Assembly (NCBI GenBank): GCA_002786385.1
Contig: PGCN01000004.1
Location: forward strand, 1-51,131
DNA length: 51,131 bases
Direction: 5' to 3'
Source of the DNA: Flavobacterium sp. FEMGT703F
Lineage (GTDB): Bacteria; Bacteroidota; Bacteroidia; Flavobacteriales; Flavobacteriaceae
Part shown: positions 38,643 through 46,173 of the stretch, piece after piece
How positions within the stretch are numbered: the first letter of the stretch is position 1
How the letters are laid out: each line of letters starts with the position of its first letter
Position numbers and translations under genes: made by a program
The notes under the pieces: generated by a model
What the model was told of the DNA's origin: nothing
The model's input: the letters and a program-made list of their open reading frames with translations, nothing else
Database searches by the model: none

Positions 38643-38669
38643 TGCTTTCGCTTTGAGTTTTTGATTTTT
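38643..38669 (+). promoter_or_regulatory. Leader motif, class I copy 10
   Basis: TGCTTTCGCTTTGAG and TTTTTGATTTTTA, 9 bases before ATG 38678. Closest to the consensus. Confidence 0.68.
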
Positions 38670-38677
38670 ATTTAGGT

Positions 38678-39133
38678 ATGAAGATGGAACTTTTAAGTTC
38701 TGATGCAATTACAGAATCTGAACAAATTAACTCTACAGTTAATTGGAAACCTTCGGACATAATGCTAGCTGATTCCATTGGTCAACTGATTGATTTGAAT
38801 GAAATTGCTGATCGACTTTTGGCTACTGATTGTCAGCAGTGTTCGCTGTTTAATCATGAAGAAGTAAAGCTAGCTTTCTTGAGATGGGTTCAAGAACATA
38901 TTGATTCGATCGCAGAACAGCCCGAATGGTTTCTTGGCAAAGATCCAAAAAATTTCAACAGAAATCTACCATTCGATAAACTTCAAGAGGATTATGACGA
39001 TGGTTTCCCTGAAATGTCCGACGACGAACTTCAAATAATGCAGAAGCAAATGGATTCAGATTACAATTCTGCACTCGAAGATGACTTTGACGGAACTCCT
39101 GAAGAAGCAGCCGAATCTGCTACATATTGGTAG
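38678..39133 (+). CDS. Acidic protein, unknown function
   Basis: A 151-residue strongly acidic protein. A central segment (HEEVKLAFLRWVQEHIDSIAEQPEWF) is related to the small ORF at 37942. The C-terminus is rich in Asp/Glu, resembling DNA-mimic or ribosome-type acidic tails. No family recognised; an inhibitor role would be speculation. Confidence 0.6.
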   Translation: MKMELLSSDAITESEQINSTVNWKPSDIMLADSIGQLIDLNEIADRLLATDCQQCSLFNHEEVKLAFLRWVQEHIDSIAEQPEWFLGKDPKNFNRNLPFDKLQEDYDDGFPEMSDDELQIMQKQMDSDYNSALEDDFDGTPEEAAESATYW

Positions 39134-39144
39134 CAAAAAAAAAT

Positions 39145-39172
39145 GAGCGATTAGTGAGGAAACTAATCGCTC
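39145..39172 (+). terminator. Hairpin
   Basis: GAGCGATTAGT / ACTAATCGCTC, 11-bp stem with a 6-base loop, preceded by an A run; it could also work on the minus strand. Confidence 0.6.
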
Positions 39173-39217
39173 AAGCTCCTACCCATTACATCTGATTACA
39201 TCTAACACAATACTACC

Positions 39218-39667
39218 ATGAAATATCTCGCAAGAATCGCAGAAATTAGGAAACAAATTGAATCCTTAAAACTTGAAGCTGAGGCGATCGAGCAAGACGC
39301 AATCCTTGAAGCTTTCGATATTCTTGAATCCAATCAATCACCGAATGGTAAAAGTTTAGTTTACAATGATTATAATGCTAAAATTGTGTTAATTTTACGC
39401 AATCGCTACGATGACAAAAACATTTCGATTGTGAGATTGGATGAAGACATCGATCGCGAGTATCAAAAATTGTGCCAATTAAATGCAATCGCGATCGCAA
39501 ACAACAAAGCTTACATCCAAGAATTACAAGAAATGATTGCTGTTGCTGATGAAAAACATCAAACATTTCTTGCTTCTCCCTATTTGAAACAACTGAGAAA
39601 ACAACGGGCGATCGCATTGAAACAAACCGAGCATAAAATACCGGGTTTGACAGTTTATGTGAAATAG
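39218..39667 (+). CDS. Coiled-coil protein, unknown function
   Basis: A 149-residue protein with N-terminal heptads (IAEIRKQIESLKLEAEAIEQD) and a second long helix (AIANNKAYIQELQEMIAVADEKHQTF). Probably a dimeric coiled coil. Its TAG stop abuts leader motif copy 11. No family recognised. Confidence 0.6.
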   Translation: MKYLARIAEIRKQIESLKLEAEAIEQDAILEAFDILESNQSPNGKSLVYNDYNAKIVLILRNRYDDKNISIVRLDEDIDREYQKLCQLNAIAIANNKAYIQELQEMIAVADEKHQTFLASPYLKQLRKQRAIALKQTEHKIPGLTVYVK

Positions 39668-39694
39668 TGCTTTCGCTTTCTGGTTTTGAGTTTC
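39668..39694 (+). promoter_or_regulatory. Leader motif, class I copy 11
   Basis: TGCTTTCGCTTTCTGG and TTTTGAGTTTCTT directly after a stop. The next ATG (39752) is 58 bases away, the largest spacing. Confidence 0.58.
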
Positions 39695-39751
39695 TTCGCC
39701 AATCTGCGGTACGGCTGAACAAAACCGCTAAACAATGAATTAATTGCAATT

Positions 39752-40192
39752 ATGAAGCAAGCAAAATATCGTTTCAATCGCAAAGATGGAACAATCTATC
39801 GTGATGAAGGTAATGACAAATTGACCAAAGTGGGTAATCAAATGCAAATGATAATTCTCGAAGCATCAAACCCATTTTGGGACAAACCATTTAAGCATTT
39901 GAAAGCTCAACATTGGGTTAACCTTACATTCGTTGATTCTCATGGTGATTATTGTCACTCTATGCTCAACGACGGAACAACTAATGCTTTGCAACCTTGG
40001 CTTGAATACAGAAAAATTGTTGCTTCAAAAGGATTGGAACTTTTGGAAGTAATTACAACCATTAAATTTGAGCAAATTGACTCACAATTTGAATGGTTTG
40101 ATTACAATTTTTCTGGGATTGCCGGGAAACCGGGGATTGGCGATCGAATGCGTACACTTTTATCAGAAGTCCAGATGAAAGCTAAAGCTTAG
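39752..40192 (+). CDS. Protein of unknown function
   Basis: A 146-residue mixed alpha/beta protein (KYRFNRKDGTIYRDEGNDKLTKVGNQ-type start). It shares a transcript region with the DUF5895 gene downstream but is separated by a hairpin and a leader motif. No family recognised; a role with the DUF5895 protein in DNA metabolism is possible. Confidence 0.57.
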   Translation: MKQAKYRFNRKDGTIYRDEGNDKLTKVGNQMQMIILEASNPFWDKPFKHLKAQHWVNLTFVDSHGDYCHSMLNDGTTNALQPWLEYRKIVASKGLELLEVITTIKFEQIDSQFEWFDYNFSGIAGKPGIGDRMRTLLSEVQMKAKA

Positions 40193-40199
40193 TAATTAC

Positions 40200-40217
40200 G
40201 GGATAGCCCTCTATCCC
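40200..40217 (+). terminator. Hairpin
   Basis: GGGATAG-CCCT-CTATCCC, 7-bp stem, followed by AAAATTAAATT, so at most a weak terminator. Confidence 0.45.
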
Positions 40218-40230
40218 AAAATTAAATTAA

Positions 40231-40255
40231 TGCTTTCGCTTTAGGCTTTTGATTT
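40231..40255 (+). promoter_or_regulatory. Leader motif, class I copy 12
   Basis: TGCTTTCGCTTTAGG and TTTTGATTTAC, 28 bases before ATG 40283. Confidence 0.62.
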
Positions 40256-40282
40256 ACTCAATTTACTTAATTCACAAAAACC

Positions 40283-41119
40283 ATGACTAAGAAATCTCCT
40301 GAAATCATCGAAAACAATGTAACTCCTTTAGCTTCTGAATTTGAATTTGACCCCAGCCTGTTAGGTGAAGAATTCAATGCGATGCGTGTGCCAAGGTTGC
40401 CATACGGGATTGTAATCAACGACAATCCATGTGGCATATTCATTCCCGAAAAAAACGCAATCAAAGCCGGCTGGAGCAATTTGGAAGGTATGACAGAAAT
40501 TGATTTGGCAAGTGGAGCCAAAGAAAAAGGTCTCTTCTTTCCGGCAGCTCGAATCGTAATATTAGGCAATGTTGCCCCTTACATTCGTTATAAATCGGCA
40601 GATGAAAACGGCGAACTCAAATTAACAGTAGTTGGCTCGTATGAGTTCGATCGCGATTTACTCGACAAGAAAACGATGGAAGTTGTTAGCGAACATCTAG
40701 TAATGTTTGTTGACAAATCGAATAATTTGCTTCACACCCGACCAATTCGCATTCGCTTTAAGAATGTAGCTTTGTGGAGTTTGCGAGAAGCGATCGAAGA
40801 GTTTTATCTCGTAATGGAAATGTGCTTTGCTAAGCTAACGAACACACGAGCTAGCGGTAAAAACGATAAATGGCGCTCTCTGTGCGTGTTTGACGTTGAA
40901 TTTAAAGCAGTTAAAGAAGGCGAAGGCTCAAACAGATCTTGGTGCATGAAAGTTGATAAATTCTCAGTACCAACTTTGCAAAATTTTGGTTCCTTATTTC
41001 TCGGAACCAAACAGCTAAAAGAAGCGATTTGGGAAGCTTATGACATGAACATTGGTTCTTTAGAAACTCAAGCATTGTCCGCTGCTCCTGAACAAAGAAT
41101 GCTCCGTAGCGCTGAATAG
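40283..41119 (+). CDS. DUF5895 family protein
   Basis: A 278-residue protein of a family found in cyanobacteria. Diagnostic segments: RLPYGIVINDNPCGIFIPEKNA, VSEHLVMFVDKSNNLLHTRPI, RIRFKNVALWSLREAIEEFY and KWRSLCVFDVEFKAVKEGEG. The family is usually annotated only as DUF5895; its compact beta-rich body may bind nucleic acid, but this is not proven. Here it is part of the accessory region with its own leader. Confidence 0.72.
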   Translation: MTKKSPEIIENNVTPLASEFEFDPSLLGEEFNAMRVPRLPYGIVINDNPCGIFIPEKNAIKAGWSNLEGMTEIDLASGAKEKGLFFPAARIVILGNVAPYIRYKSADENGELKLTVVGSYEFDRDLLDKKTMEVVSEHLVMFVDKSNNLLHTRPIRIRFKNVALWSLREAIEEFYLVMEMCFAKLTNTRASGKNDKWRSLCVFDVEFKAVKEGEGSNRSWCMKVDKFSVPTLQNFGSLFLGTKQLKEAIWEAYDMNIGSLETQALSAAPEQRMLRSAE

Positions 41120-41130
41120 TCAATAAAAGT

Positions 41131-41146
41131 CGGGGAGAAATCCCCG
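41131..41146. terminator. Small GC-rich hairpin
   Basis: CGGGGA-GAAA-TCCCCG with a GNRA-type loop, 12 bases after the stop. It is followed by A residues on this strand. Confidence 0.5.
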
Positions 41147-41192
41147 GCTTAAAAAAAAGTCAAATCCAGATAAACCAACAACAGAAAAAATC

Positions 41193-41441
41193 ATGAACAA
41201 TCCACTTTGTGCCGATCGCATTCTAATCGAAAACACAATCATCACAGTATCGGCAATTATCAAAGCTAACTACAACCCGACTGCTCGAAGATTAACTTTA
41301 ACTTTGATTAATCAATCGGAGTTGAATTTCAGAGACGACTCAGCCGAATCTGCCTGGGATTATTTGACCAGCCGAATTCATGGCTGTACTGAACCATTGT
41401 CTAACTGGAAAAAACCTGAATCCTATAGTTTATTGCAGTAA
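41193..41441 (+). CDS. Small protein, unknown function
   Basis: An 82-residue protein with a beta-rich half (IIKANYNPTARRLTLTLINQ) and an aromatic C-terminus (WDYLTSRIHGC). No family recognised. Followed by a dispersed repeat and a terminator. Confidence 0.55.
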   Translation: MNNPLCADRILIENTIITVSAIIKANYNPTARRLTLTLINQSELNFRDDSAESAWDYLTSRIHGCTEPLSNWKKPESYSLLQ

Positions 41442-41449
41442 GCACATCG

Positions 41450-41485
41450 ACACTTCGGCTACGCTCAATGACCTGAGCAAGTCGT
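41450..41485. repeat. Dispersed CTACGCTCA-type repeat
   Basis: CACTTCGGCTACGCTCAATG then CTGAGCAAGTCG. Related to the repeats at 14356 and 15003. Confidence 0.5.
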
Positions 41486-41510
41486 TAAACTGCTCAGTGT
41501 TATCATGTTT

Positions 41511-41547
41511 GGCTAATTAATTACTGAGAATAATTAATTAGCCTTTC
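41511..41547 (+). terminator. Terminator
   Basis: GGCTAATTAATTA / TAATTAATTAGCC, 13-bp stem with a 7-base loop, then TTTCTTC. Confidence 0.75.
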
Positions 41548-41575
41548 TTCAAGTAATTAACCAAGGAAATAGAAT

Positions 41576-42568
41576 ATGTCTAAAATAGAATGGACCGACA
41601 TCACATCCAATCCAATCCATCTAATCCGTGAAGATGGCACCCACGGGGGACACTGGTGTGAAAAAATTAGTCCCGGATGTGCAAATTGTTACGCTGAAAC
41701 TCAAAATCAAAGCAACTACTTCAAGTTTGCCTCGCACCTTCCTTATTCAGGTGATGTGCCAGATAATTTAATTTTCGATGAAAAGGTGATGCAAAAATTG
41801 GTAAAAATGCGATCGCCCGAAGTGGTATTTTTGGGCTCAATGACCGATATATTCGGGAAATGGGTACCCGATGAGTGGCTCGATCGCGCTTTTGCTTATA
41901 TGGCTGTAGCCAAACAGCACACTTTCCAAATCCTGACAAAGCGCCCGGAACGGATGAAGGAGTATTTGACCGATCCAAAAACTGTGCAAAGAATTGGGAC
42001 TTGGGTCGCAGCAGACCTTAAACCGCATTATGGACTCGTTGGATTAAATCACTCAGTTTTTGATAAATTTCGATTGCCACTGCCGAACGTATGGCTCGGC
42101 ACCAGTGTCGAAAATCAAAAAGCTGCGGACGATCGCATTCCATCACTTCTAATGACCCCCGCAGCCGTTCGGTTTTTGAGTTGTGAACCATTGTTAGAAA
42201 GATTGAATTTTTCTAAGTATGTCTTCAATCGCTCTGAATCGGTAAAACGAATTGCACGAAAGATGTCTTTAAATGAGGAGCAAGCTGATAGTATCACTAA
42301 TTACCCCATTAACTGGGTAATTGTAGGCGGTGAGTCAGGTAGTAAAGCTCGTCCCTGTCATCTTGACTGGATTCGATCAATTGTCCAACAATGCCGTGAA
42401 AGCAACATCCCTGTGTTTGTCAAACAGTTAGGAAGTAATTGCGTTGAGTCAGTTCCTTATATGGAAGGAATTTGCTCTCATCATCAAATCAAAACCAGCG
42501 ACAGAAAAGGTGGCGATATTTACGAATTCCCTGAAGATTTGAGGATTCGAGAATTTCCGTTTAAATAG
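41576..42568 (+). CDS. DUF5131 (phage Gp37/Gp68) family protein
   Basis: A 330-residue protein. It opens with KIEWTDITSNPI and HWCEKISPGCANCYAE, a three-Cys arrangement suggesting an Fe-S cluster as in radical-SAM-like enzymes, then FLGSMTDIFGKWVP, FQILTKRPERM, WLGTSVENQKAADDRIP, RFLSCEPLLE and INWVIVGGESG. All are hallmarks of the Gp37/Gp68 family found in phages and prophages. The chemistry is not established. It has a good AAGGAAA site upstream and a strong terminator downstream. Confidence 0.9.
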   Translation: MSKIEWTDITSNPIHLIREDGTHGGHWCEKISPGCANCYAETQNQSNYFKFASHLPYSGDVPDNLIFDEKVMQKLVKMRSPEVVFLGSMTDIFGKWVPDEWLDRAFAYMAVAKQHTFQILTKRPERMKEYLTDPKTVQRIGTWVAADLKPHYGLVGLNHSVFDKFRLPLPNVWLGTSVENQKAADDRIPSLLMTPAAVRFLSCEPLLERLNFSKYVFNRSESVKRIARKMSLNEEQADSITNYPINWVIVGGESGSKARPCHLDWIRSIVQQCRESNIPVFVKQLGSNCVESVPYMEGICSHHQIKTSDRKGGDIYEFPEDLRIREFPFK

Positions 42569-42578
42569 ATCCATCAAA

Positions 42579-42622
42579 AATAAACCTCAGAGATTACACA
42601 ATCTCTGAGGTTTATTTTTTTC
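42579..42622 (+). terminator. Strong terminator
   Basis: A 17-bp stem (AATAAACCTCAGAGATT pairs with its complement after loop ACAC) followed by a T run. Confidence 0.9.
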
Positions 42623-42649
42623 ATTGTCATGGCGATCGCCAAATAGATC

Positions 42650-42689
42650 GCTATCGCTTGAAGGTAATGATGTTTTGTCGGTGATGACC
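42650..42689 (+). promoter_or_regulatory. Leader motif, class II copy 5
   Basis: GCTATCGCTTGAAGG, then TAATGATGTTTTGTCGGTGA directly before ATG 42690. It links class I (TGATGTTTT) and class II (GCTATCGC..GAAGG) forms. Confidence 0.58.
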
Positions 42690-42977
42690 ATGCTACAAAT
42701 TAATATGAATTCCTTTGCCATTAACTTCAAACAACTGAAAGAAGATAATGAAGGTTCTTGGTACAGAGGAAAAGCGGGCGATTGGGAATGGAGCATTCAA
42801 GATATGGGGATGAGTTGGGGAATCTGCCCCAATTTAGAAGAAGCAATTACATCTGCTAAACTTGAAATTGCTTCTATTCTAAAGGATTTCGACATTTCAG
42901 ATGTTGAAATCATGGAAATTGAAAAAGATCGAGTAAACGATGTCTTTACATTCCCATTAAGCGATTGTGGATTCTAG
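42690..42977 (+). CDS. Small acidic protein, unknown function
   Basis: A 95-residue protein (alternative start at 42705 with MNSFAINFKQL). Trp-rich (WYRGKAGDWEWSIQDMGMSWG) N-terminal half followed by a helix (LEEAITSAKLEIASIL). Possibly a small toxin-antitoxin-like or HicB-like fold, but no clear family match. Confidence 0.55.
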   Translation: MLQINMNSFAINFKQLKEDNEGSWYRGKAGDWEWSIQDMGMSWGICPNLEEAITSAKLEIASILKDFDISDVEIMEIEKDRVNDVFTFPLSDCGF

Positions 42978-42985
42978 CCAACTTG

Positions 42986-43014
42986 CCTCTGAGTAAAATC
43001 AGAGGTTTTTTTTT
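42986..43014 (+). terminator. Strong terminator
   Basis: CCTCTGA / TCAGAGG stem with a 6-base loop, then ten T residues. Confidence 0.88.
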
Positions 43015-43058
43015 TACTTAGAACCATCCGAAAATTAATGACATAAACCTCAAAAACC

Positions 43059-43415
43059 ATGAAAGTATTTTTCACAGGAACCTCAAATCTGGAGTCACTT
43101 ACTCCAGAAATAATCCAGAGAATCAACAACGTTTGCAATCTGAAAGCTGAAATTCTCATCGGAAACTATCGAGGATTCGACCAATTAGCTTTAAGATACT
43201 TGCGATCGATCGAATACCCAAACGTCACGGTTTACGAAACTGGCAGCCGACTTGGTTTTGGCTATTCGATCATCAACGTTGGTACATATCCTGCCCAAGA
43301 CATTGCCATGAGTAAAGCAGCCGATTTCATGTTGGCTATCCACGACGGCAATATAAGTGTCACCAGAAATCTTAAACGAATGCCTTCTCAGAAAATTAGA
43401 ATCATTCGAGTTTAA
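43059..43415 (+). CDS. SLOG-family protein
   Basis: A 118-residue single-domain protein. KVFFTGTSNL opens the fold, ILIGNYRGFDQLALRYL is the phosphate-binding segment (G-N-Y-x-G-x-D), and ADFMLAIHDGNISVTRNLKRM the distal loop. Its ending (RMPSQKIRIIRV) parallels that of the gene at 32443 (RVPKTKVIRC), so those two are likely paralogues. A nucleotide-derived ligand is likely. Confidence 0.75.
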   Translation: MKVFFTGTSNLESLTPEIIQRINNVCNLKAEILIGNYRGFDQLALRYLRSIEYPNVTVYETGSRLGFGYSIINVGTYPAQDIAMSKAADFMLAIHDGNISVTRNLKRMPSQKIRIIRV

Positions 43416-43429
43416 GTTCATAAGAAAGC

Positions 43430-43461
43430 GCCAAGGACTCACAATCTTTGGCTTTTTTTTA
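43430..43461 (+). terminator. Terminator
   Basis: GCCAAGGA / TCTTTGGC stem (one G-T pair) with a 7-base loop, then eight T residues. Confidence 0.8.
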
Positions 43462-43515
43462 CTCAAATTAACCGAATTTAAGTTAAAATTGATTAATATT
43501 AATTAAAACACTTGT

Positions 43516-44487
43516 ATGAACAGAAAAAAAGTTAAAGTTAAAGTTAAAGTTTCAAAGCGAGATGAAATAATGTCAAATATTATAGGCGAACCGTTGATTA
43601 AGGCGGTTAGATCGGATCGCACTTACAAGATGCCAGAGGGATATATATCATGGGAAAAATTGAGTAACATAGTAGCAATTAGCCTATATCACTGTTGCCA
43701 CGCAGAAAAAACAGATTCTATGGGATTTGTAAATTCCTACCGTACAGGATTATGGTTTGCTCAAAAATCACCAATCTATTGTTTAACAACAAGTTTGGGT
43801 GAATCTTTTGATAAAACTGACTCTCTTTCAAAGAGAAATGCTATGGCTGGTTGGCAACCAAGTTTACCTAGTTTCATAGTTGCATTACCTAAAGATTTAA
43901 TTACTACGCCAGGACAAGGAAAACTTGATTATCTAGTAATTTCGTGTGTTCATCCTGATCATCCAGAATGGGACTCTTATAGATGGGAAAAAATAGAAGT
44001 AAAGGCAACCAATGAAAAGTACGATCGTTTGTATTTTCAGATATGCACCGTGGATTCTCACGGGATTGTTTGGAATACCGCTAGTCCAGTGAACGATTTG
44101 GGAGATATAGAACCTTGTTATGCTGCACAGGATACATTATCAGAGACTGACAATGTATTTTTAGATAAACTGAAAAACTTAGCTATCAATATTTTATTAG
44201 CTCTTGAATTTTCACCATCACTTTTTAGCGATGTTACCAAGTCAGAAACATTAACCAAAAAAGGGTTTGCAGTTTCAGGCGATCGCTCAAAAGATAGATA
44301 CCCCCGCTGGTTAGGAAAAAACTACCATCCCAAATCAGTTTCAAAATCAACGTCTGGAACTCATTCATCTCCATGTATTCACTGGCGACGCGGACACTGG
44401 CGATTATTAGAAGAAGGTAAAGGCAAATGGAAACAGACTAAACGACTTTGGATTGAACCAGTTTTGGTCAACTCATTGACGTATTGA
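43516..44487 (+). CDS. Protein of unknown function with HWRRGHWR motif
   Basis: A 323-residue protein. A basic start (MNRKKVKVKVKVSKRDE, with a repeated Lys-Val unit) precedes a mixed alpha/beta body. The C-terminus carries HSSPCIHWRRGHWRLLEEGKG and KRLWIEPVLVN, a motif I associate with uncharacterised phage and plasmid proteins. The repeated AAAGTTAAAGTT at the start may be a site of slippage. It precedes the nuclease gene by 40 bases. Confidence 0.62.
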   Translation: MNRKKVKVKVKVSKRDEIMSNIIGEPLIKAVRSDRTYKMPEGYISWEKLSNIVAISLYHCCHAEKTDSMGFVNSYRTGLWFAQKSPIYCLTTSLGESFDKTDSLSKRNAMAGWQPSLPSFIVALPKDLITTPGQGKLDYLVISCVHPDHPEWDSYRWEKIEVKATNEKYDRLYFQICTVDSHGIVWNTASPVNDLGDIEPCYAAQDTLSETDNVFLDKLKNLAINILLALEFSPSLFSDVTKSETLTKKGFAVSGDRSKDRYPRWLGKNYHPKSVSKSTSGTHSSPCIHWRRGHWRLLEEGKGKWKQTKRLWIEPVLVNSLTY

Positions 44488-44527
44488 GAATTTTTATATT
44501 AGTATAAATGTACTACTAATTAAAACT

Positions 44528-45034
44528 ATGATCATTGCAAACAAGGTCTATTCATCAATTCAAAAGGCTGTTTCCGATGGAGATACTTTAAGTTTAGAAT
44601 GTAATGGCGATCGATTAAGTGTTCGGTTGCAGTGGATTGATGCACCAGAAACCCAAAAACCGGGTAGCAGTAGCGAAGATTCGCAGATTATCAAGCATTG
44701 GGAGTGGGCACAGAAAGCTAAATCAGAGCTAGTCAGGATAATTGACAAGCAAAAATTACTCCTTATTCCTACCAGCAAAGATTACTACGATCGCTGGTTG
44801 TGCGATTTGTATATTGGCAAAGTTTCCCTAACAACTAATGTACAAATTCAGCTTTGTAAAGCAGGAATGGCGACAAGTTATCTCCCATTCAATAGGCATT
44901 CTTACAACAGCAGAGAACTTTCTTTGCTAAAAGGAATCATCACAGAAACCGCTCTCGCCAATCGTAAAAAAATTGGAATTTGGTCTGAACCAGATTTCAT
45001 TCTGCCCCACGAATTCAAAAAGTTAACCTTCTAG
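44528..45034 (+). CDS. SNase-like (thermonuclease family) nuclease
   Basis: A 168-residue nuclease: VSDGDTLSL (Asp17, Asp19), VRLQWIDAPE (Arg33, Asp38, Glu41) and a C-terminal catalytic-side Arg region (DYYDRWLCDLYIGK). It should cut DNA or RNA using calcium. No signal peptide is seen, so it acts in the cytoplasm or after lysis. It is immediately upstream of the lysis-like genes and 9 bases from the next start, so it may degrade host nucleic acid at the end of the cycle. Confidence 0.85.
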   Translation: MIIANKVYSSIQKAVSDGDTLSLECNGDRLSVRLQWIDAPETQKPGSSSEDSQIIKHWEWAQKAKSELVRIIDKQKLLLIPTSKDYYDRWLCDLYIGKVSLTTNVQIQLCKAGMATSYLPFNRHSYNSRELSLLKGIITETALANRKKIGIWSEPDFILPHEFKKLTF

Positions 45035-45043
45035 GAGAAAACA

Positions 45044-45658
45044 ATGTTTACATTTATTGACAAGATAATCGATCACATGGAGTCCAAAAACTACACCGTC
45101 TTTACAAAAGCTGGTGAAAAAAATATAGTTTATTTGGAAGGAGTCAACAAAAATGGGACTGTGAACGCCGACGAACCGAACCATTTCAATGACCTAAGAT
45201 TGGTCTTTGGGTTTAATAGTTTGGATGAACCAGAGATTTTAGGAGCTTGGGAAGCGACAACCGAGCCGGGTTACTATTACACCGACAATCCCATGAATCC
45301 AAACGGTGCCGCTAGAATCGCCTTTGGTCAATATAAAGCTTGGCAAGTTGGCATCCACGGCAACTCCGAACCTCACGAAGCTTTGATTCAGGTTGGGTTG
45401 GTAAACGTTCACCGCGATTACAACCGGGACATGATTCGGACTGGCGATGCGATCGATAAAGGTTTTTTTGGCATAAATCAGCATCATGGTTATGATCACC
45501 CAGTAAATGATATTTACACCGCATCAGCCGGGTGTTTGGTTGGTAGGACCCGCAGAGAGCATGAGAATTTCATGCGGATTATCAAACAAGATGTTCGATA
45601 TTTAAAGAGTAGGGAATTTATTTTCACTACAACCATTTTAGATGGAGGTAAAATCTGA
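45044..45658 (+). CDS. Putative endolysin / peptidoglycan-active protein
   Basis: A 204-residue protein. VGIHGNSEPHEALIQVGLV, VHRDYNRDMIRTGDAI, FGINQHHGYDHPVNDIYTASAGCLVGR and EHENFMRIIKQDVRYL resemble C-terminal regions of cyanobacterial cell-wall hydrolase-like or L,D-transpeptidase-like proteins (His plus S-A-G-C). It is the first of three genes that look like a lysis cassette. AGGAGA precedes the start. Enzyme type is uncertain. Confidence 0.58.
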   Translation: MFTFIDKIIDHMESKNYTVFTKAGEKNIVYLEGVNKNGTVNADEPNHFNDLRLVFGFNSLDEPEILGAWEATTEPGYYYTDNPMNPNGAARIAFGQYKAWQVGIHGNSEPHEALIQVGLVNVHRDYNRDMIRTGDAIDKGFFGINQHHGYDHPVNDIYTASAGCLVGRTRREHENFMRIIKQDVRYLKSREFIFTTTILDGGKI

Positions 45659-45981
45659 TGGAAATGAGATTATTTCTGGATTTTGTTGCAGTAGCAGGTA
45701 CTCTTTTTTCTTGCGCGTTTTGGATCGCATCCAACTCTTTATATAAAGATGCTATTAATCAAATTCGTGAGAATCGTAAAGAAATGTCGATGAAAAACGA
45801 AAATGACATGATGGTCGTTTTTGGCAAACTTCAGAAAGCGATCGATCGAAATACTGTTAGAGTCGGAGTTTGTGAAGCAAGATTACAATATCTTGAGGGA
45901 ACGAAAAATGACAAGAAACATTCAAGTTTTATAGAGGATATTGGTACTGCATTTGATAGCACCGATTTCGAGCAAAAATGA
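45658..45981 (+). CDS. Single-pass membrane protein, holin/spanin-like
   Basis: A 107-residue protein with one N-terminal transmembrane helix (FLDFVAVAGTLFSCAFWIAS) and a coiled-coil region (INQIRENRKEMSMKNEN..., VFGKLQKAIDRNTVRV). The ATG overlaps the preceding stop by one base and its end overlaps the following gene by 4, so all three are co-translated. In phages such proteins act as spanins or pinholin partners. Confidence 0.55.
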   Translation: MEMRLFLDFVAVAGTLFSCAFWIASNSLYKDAINQIRENRKEMSMKNENDMMVVFGKLQKAIDRNTVRVGVCEARLQYLEGTKNDKKHSSFIEDIGTAFDSTDFEQK

Positions 45982-46154
45982 AAAGATTAAATTCAGATAC
46001 ATTAGCAACCATATTCGGGGCGATCGCAGGAATCGCCCACGTTCTGGTAGCCGCCAATCGAATCCCCGCCGATGACGGTGAATTAATTTCTGGATTGGCT
46101 TTAGTGGCTTTGGGCATTATTAGCAACAAAAAAACCGATGGGTTTCATCGGTAA
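45978..46154 (+). CDS. Holin-like small membrane protein
   Basis: A 58-residue protein with two hydrophobic helices (TLATIFGAIAGIAHVLVAANRIP and ISGLALVALGIISN) joined by an acidic turn and ending in a basic tail, the layout of class II holins. Its position after the endolysin-like and coiled-coil membrane genes supports a lysis role. Its 3' end contains the terminator of the opposite operon. Confidence 0.6.
   Translation: MKRLNSDTLATIFGAIAGIAHVLVAANRIPADDGELISGLALVALGIISNKKTDGFHR
46128..46152 (-). terminator. Terminator of the leftward ATPase operon
   Basis: On the minus strand ACCGATG / CATCGGT forms a 7-bp stem with loop AAACC, followed by seven T residues. It lies inside the 3' end of the holin-like gene. 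Confidence 0.75.
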
Positions 46155-46173
46155 ATCGTGATTAACTTAAATT

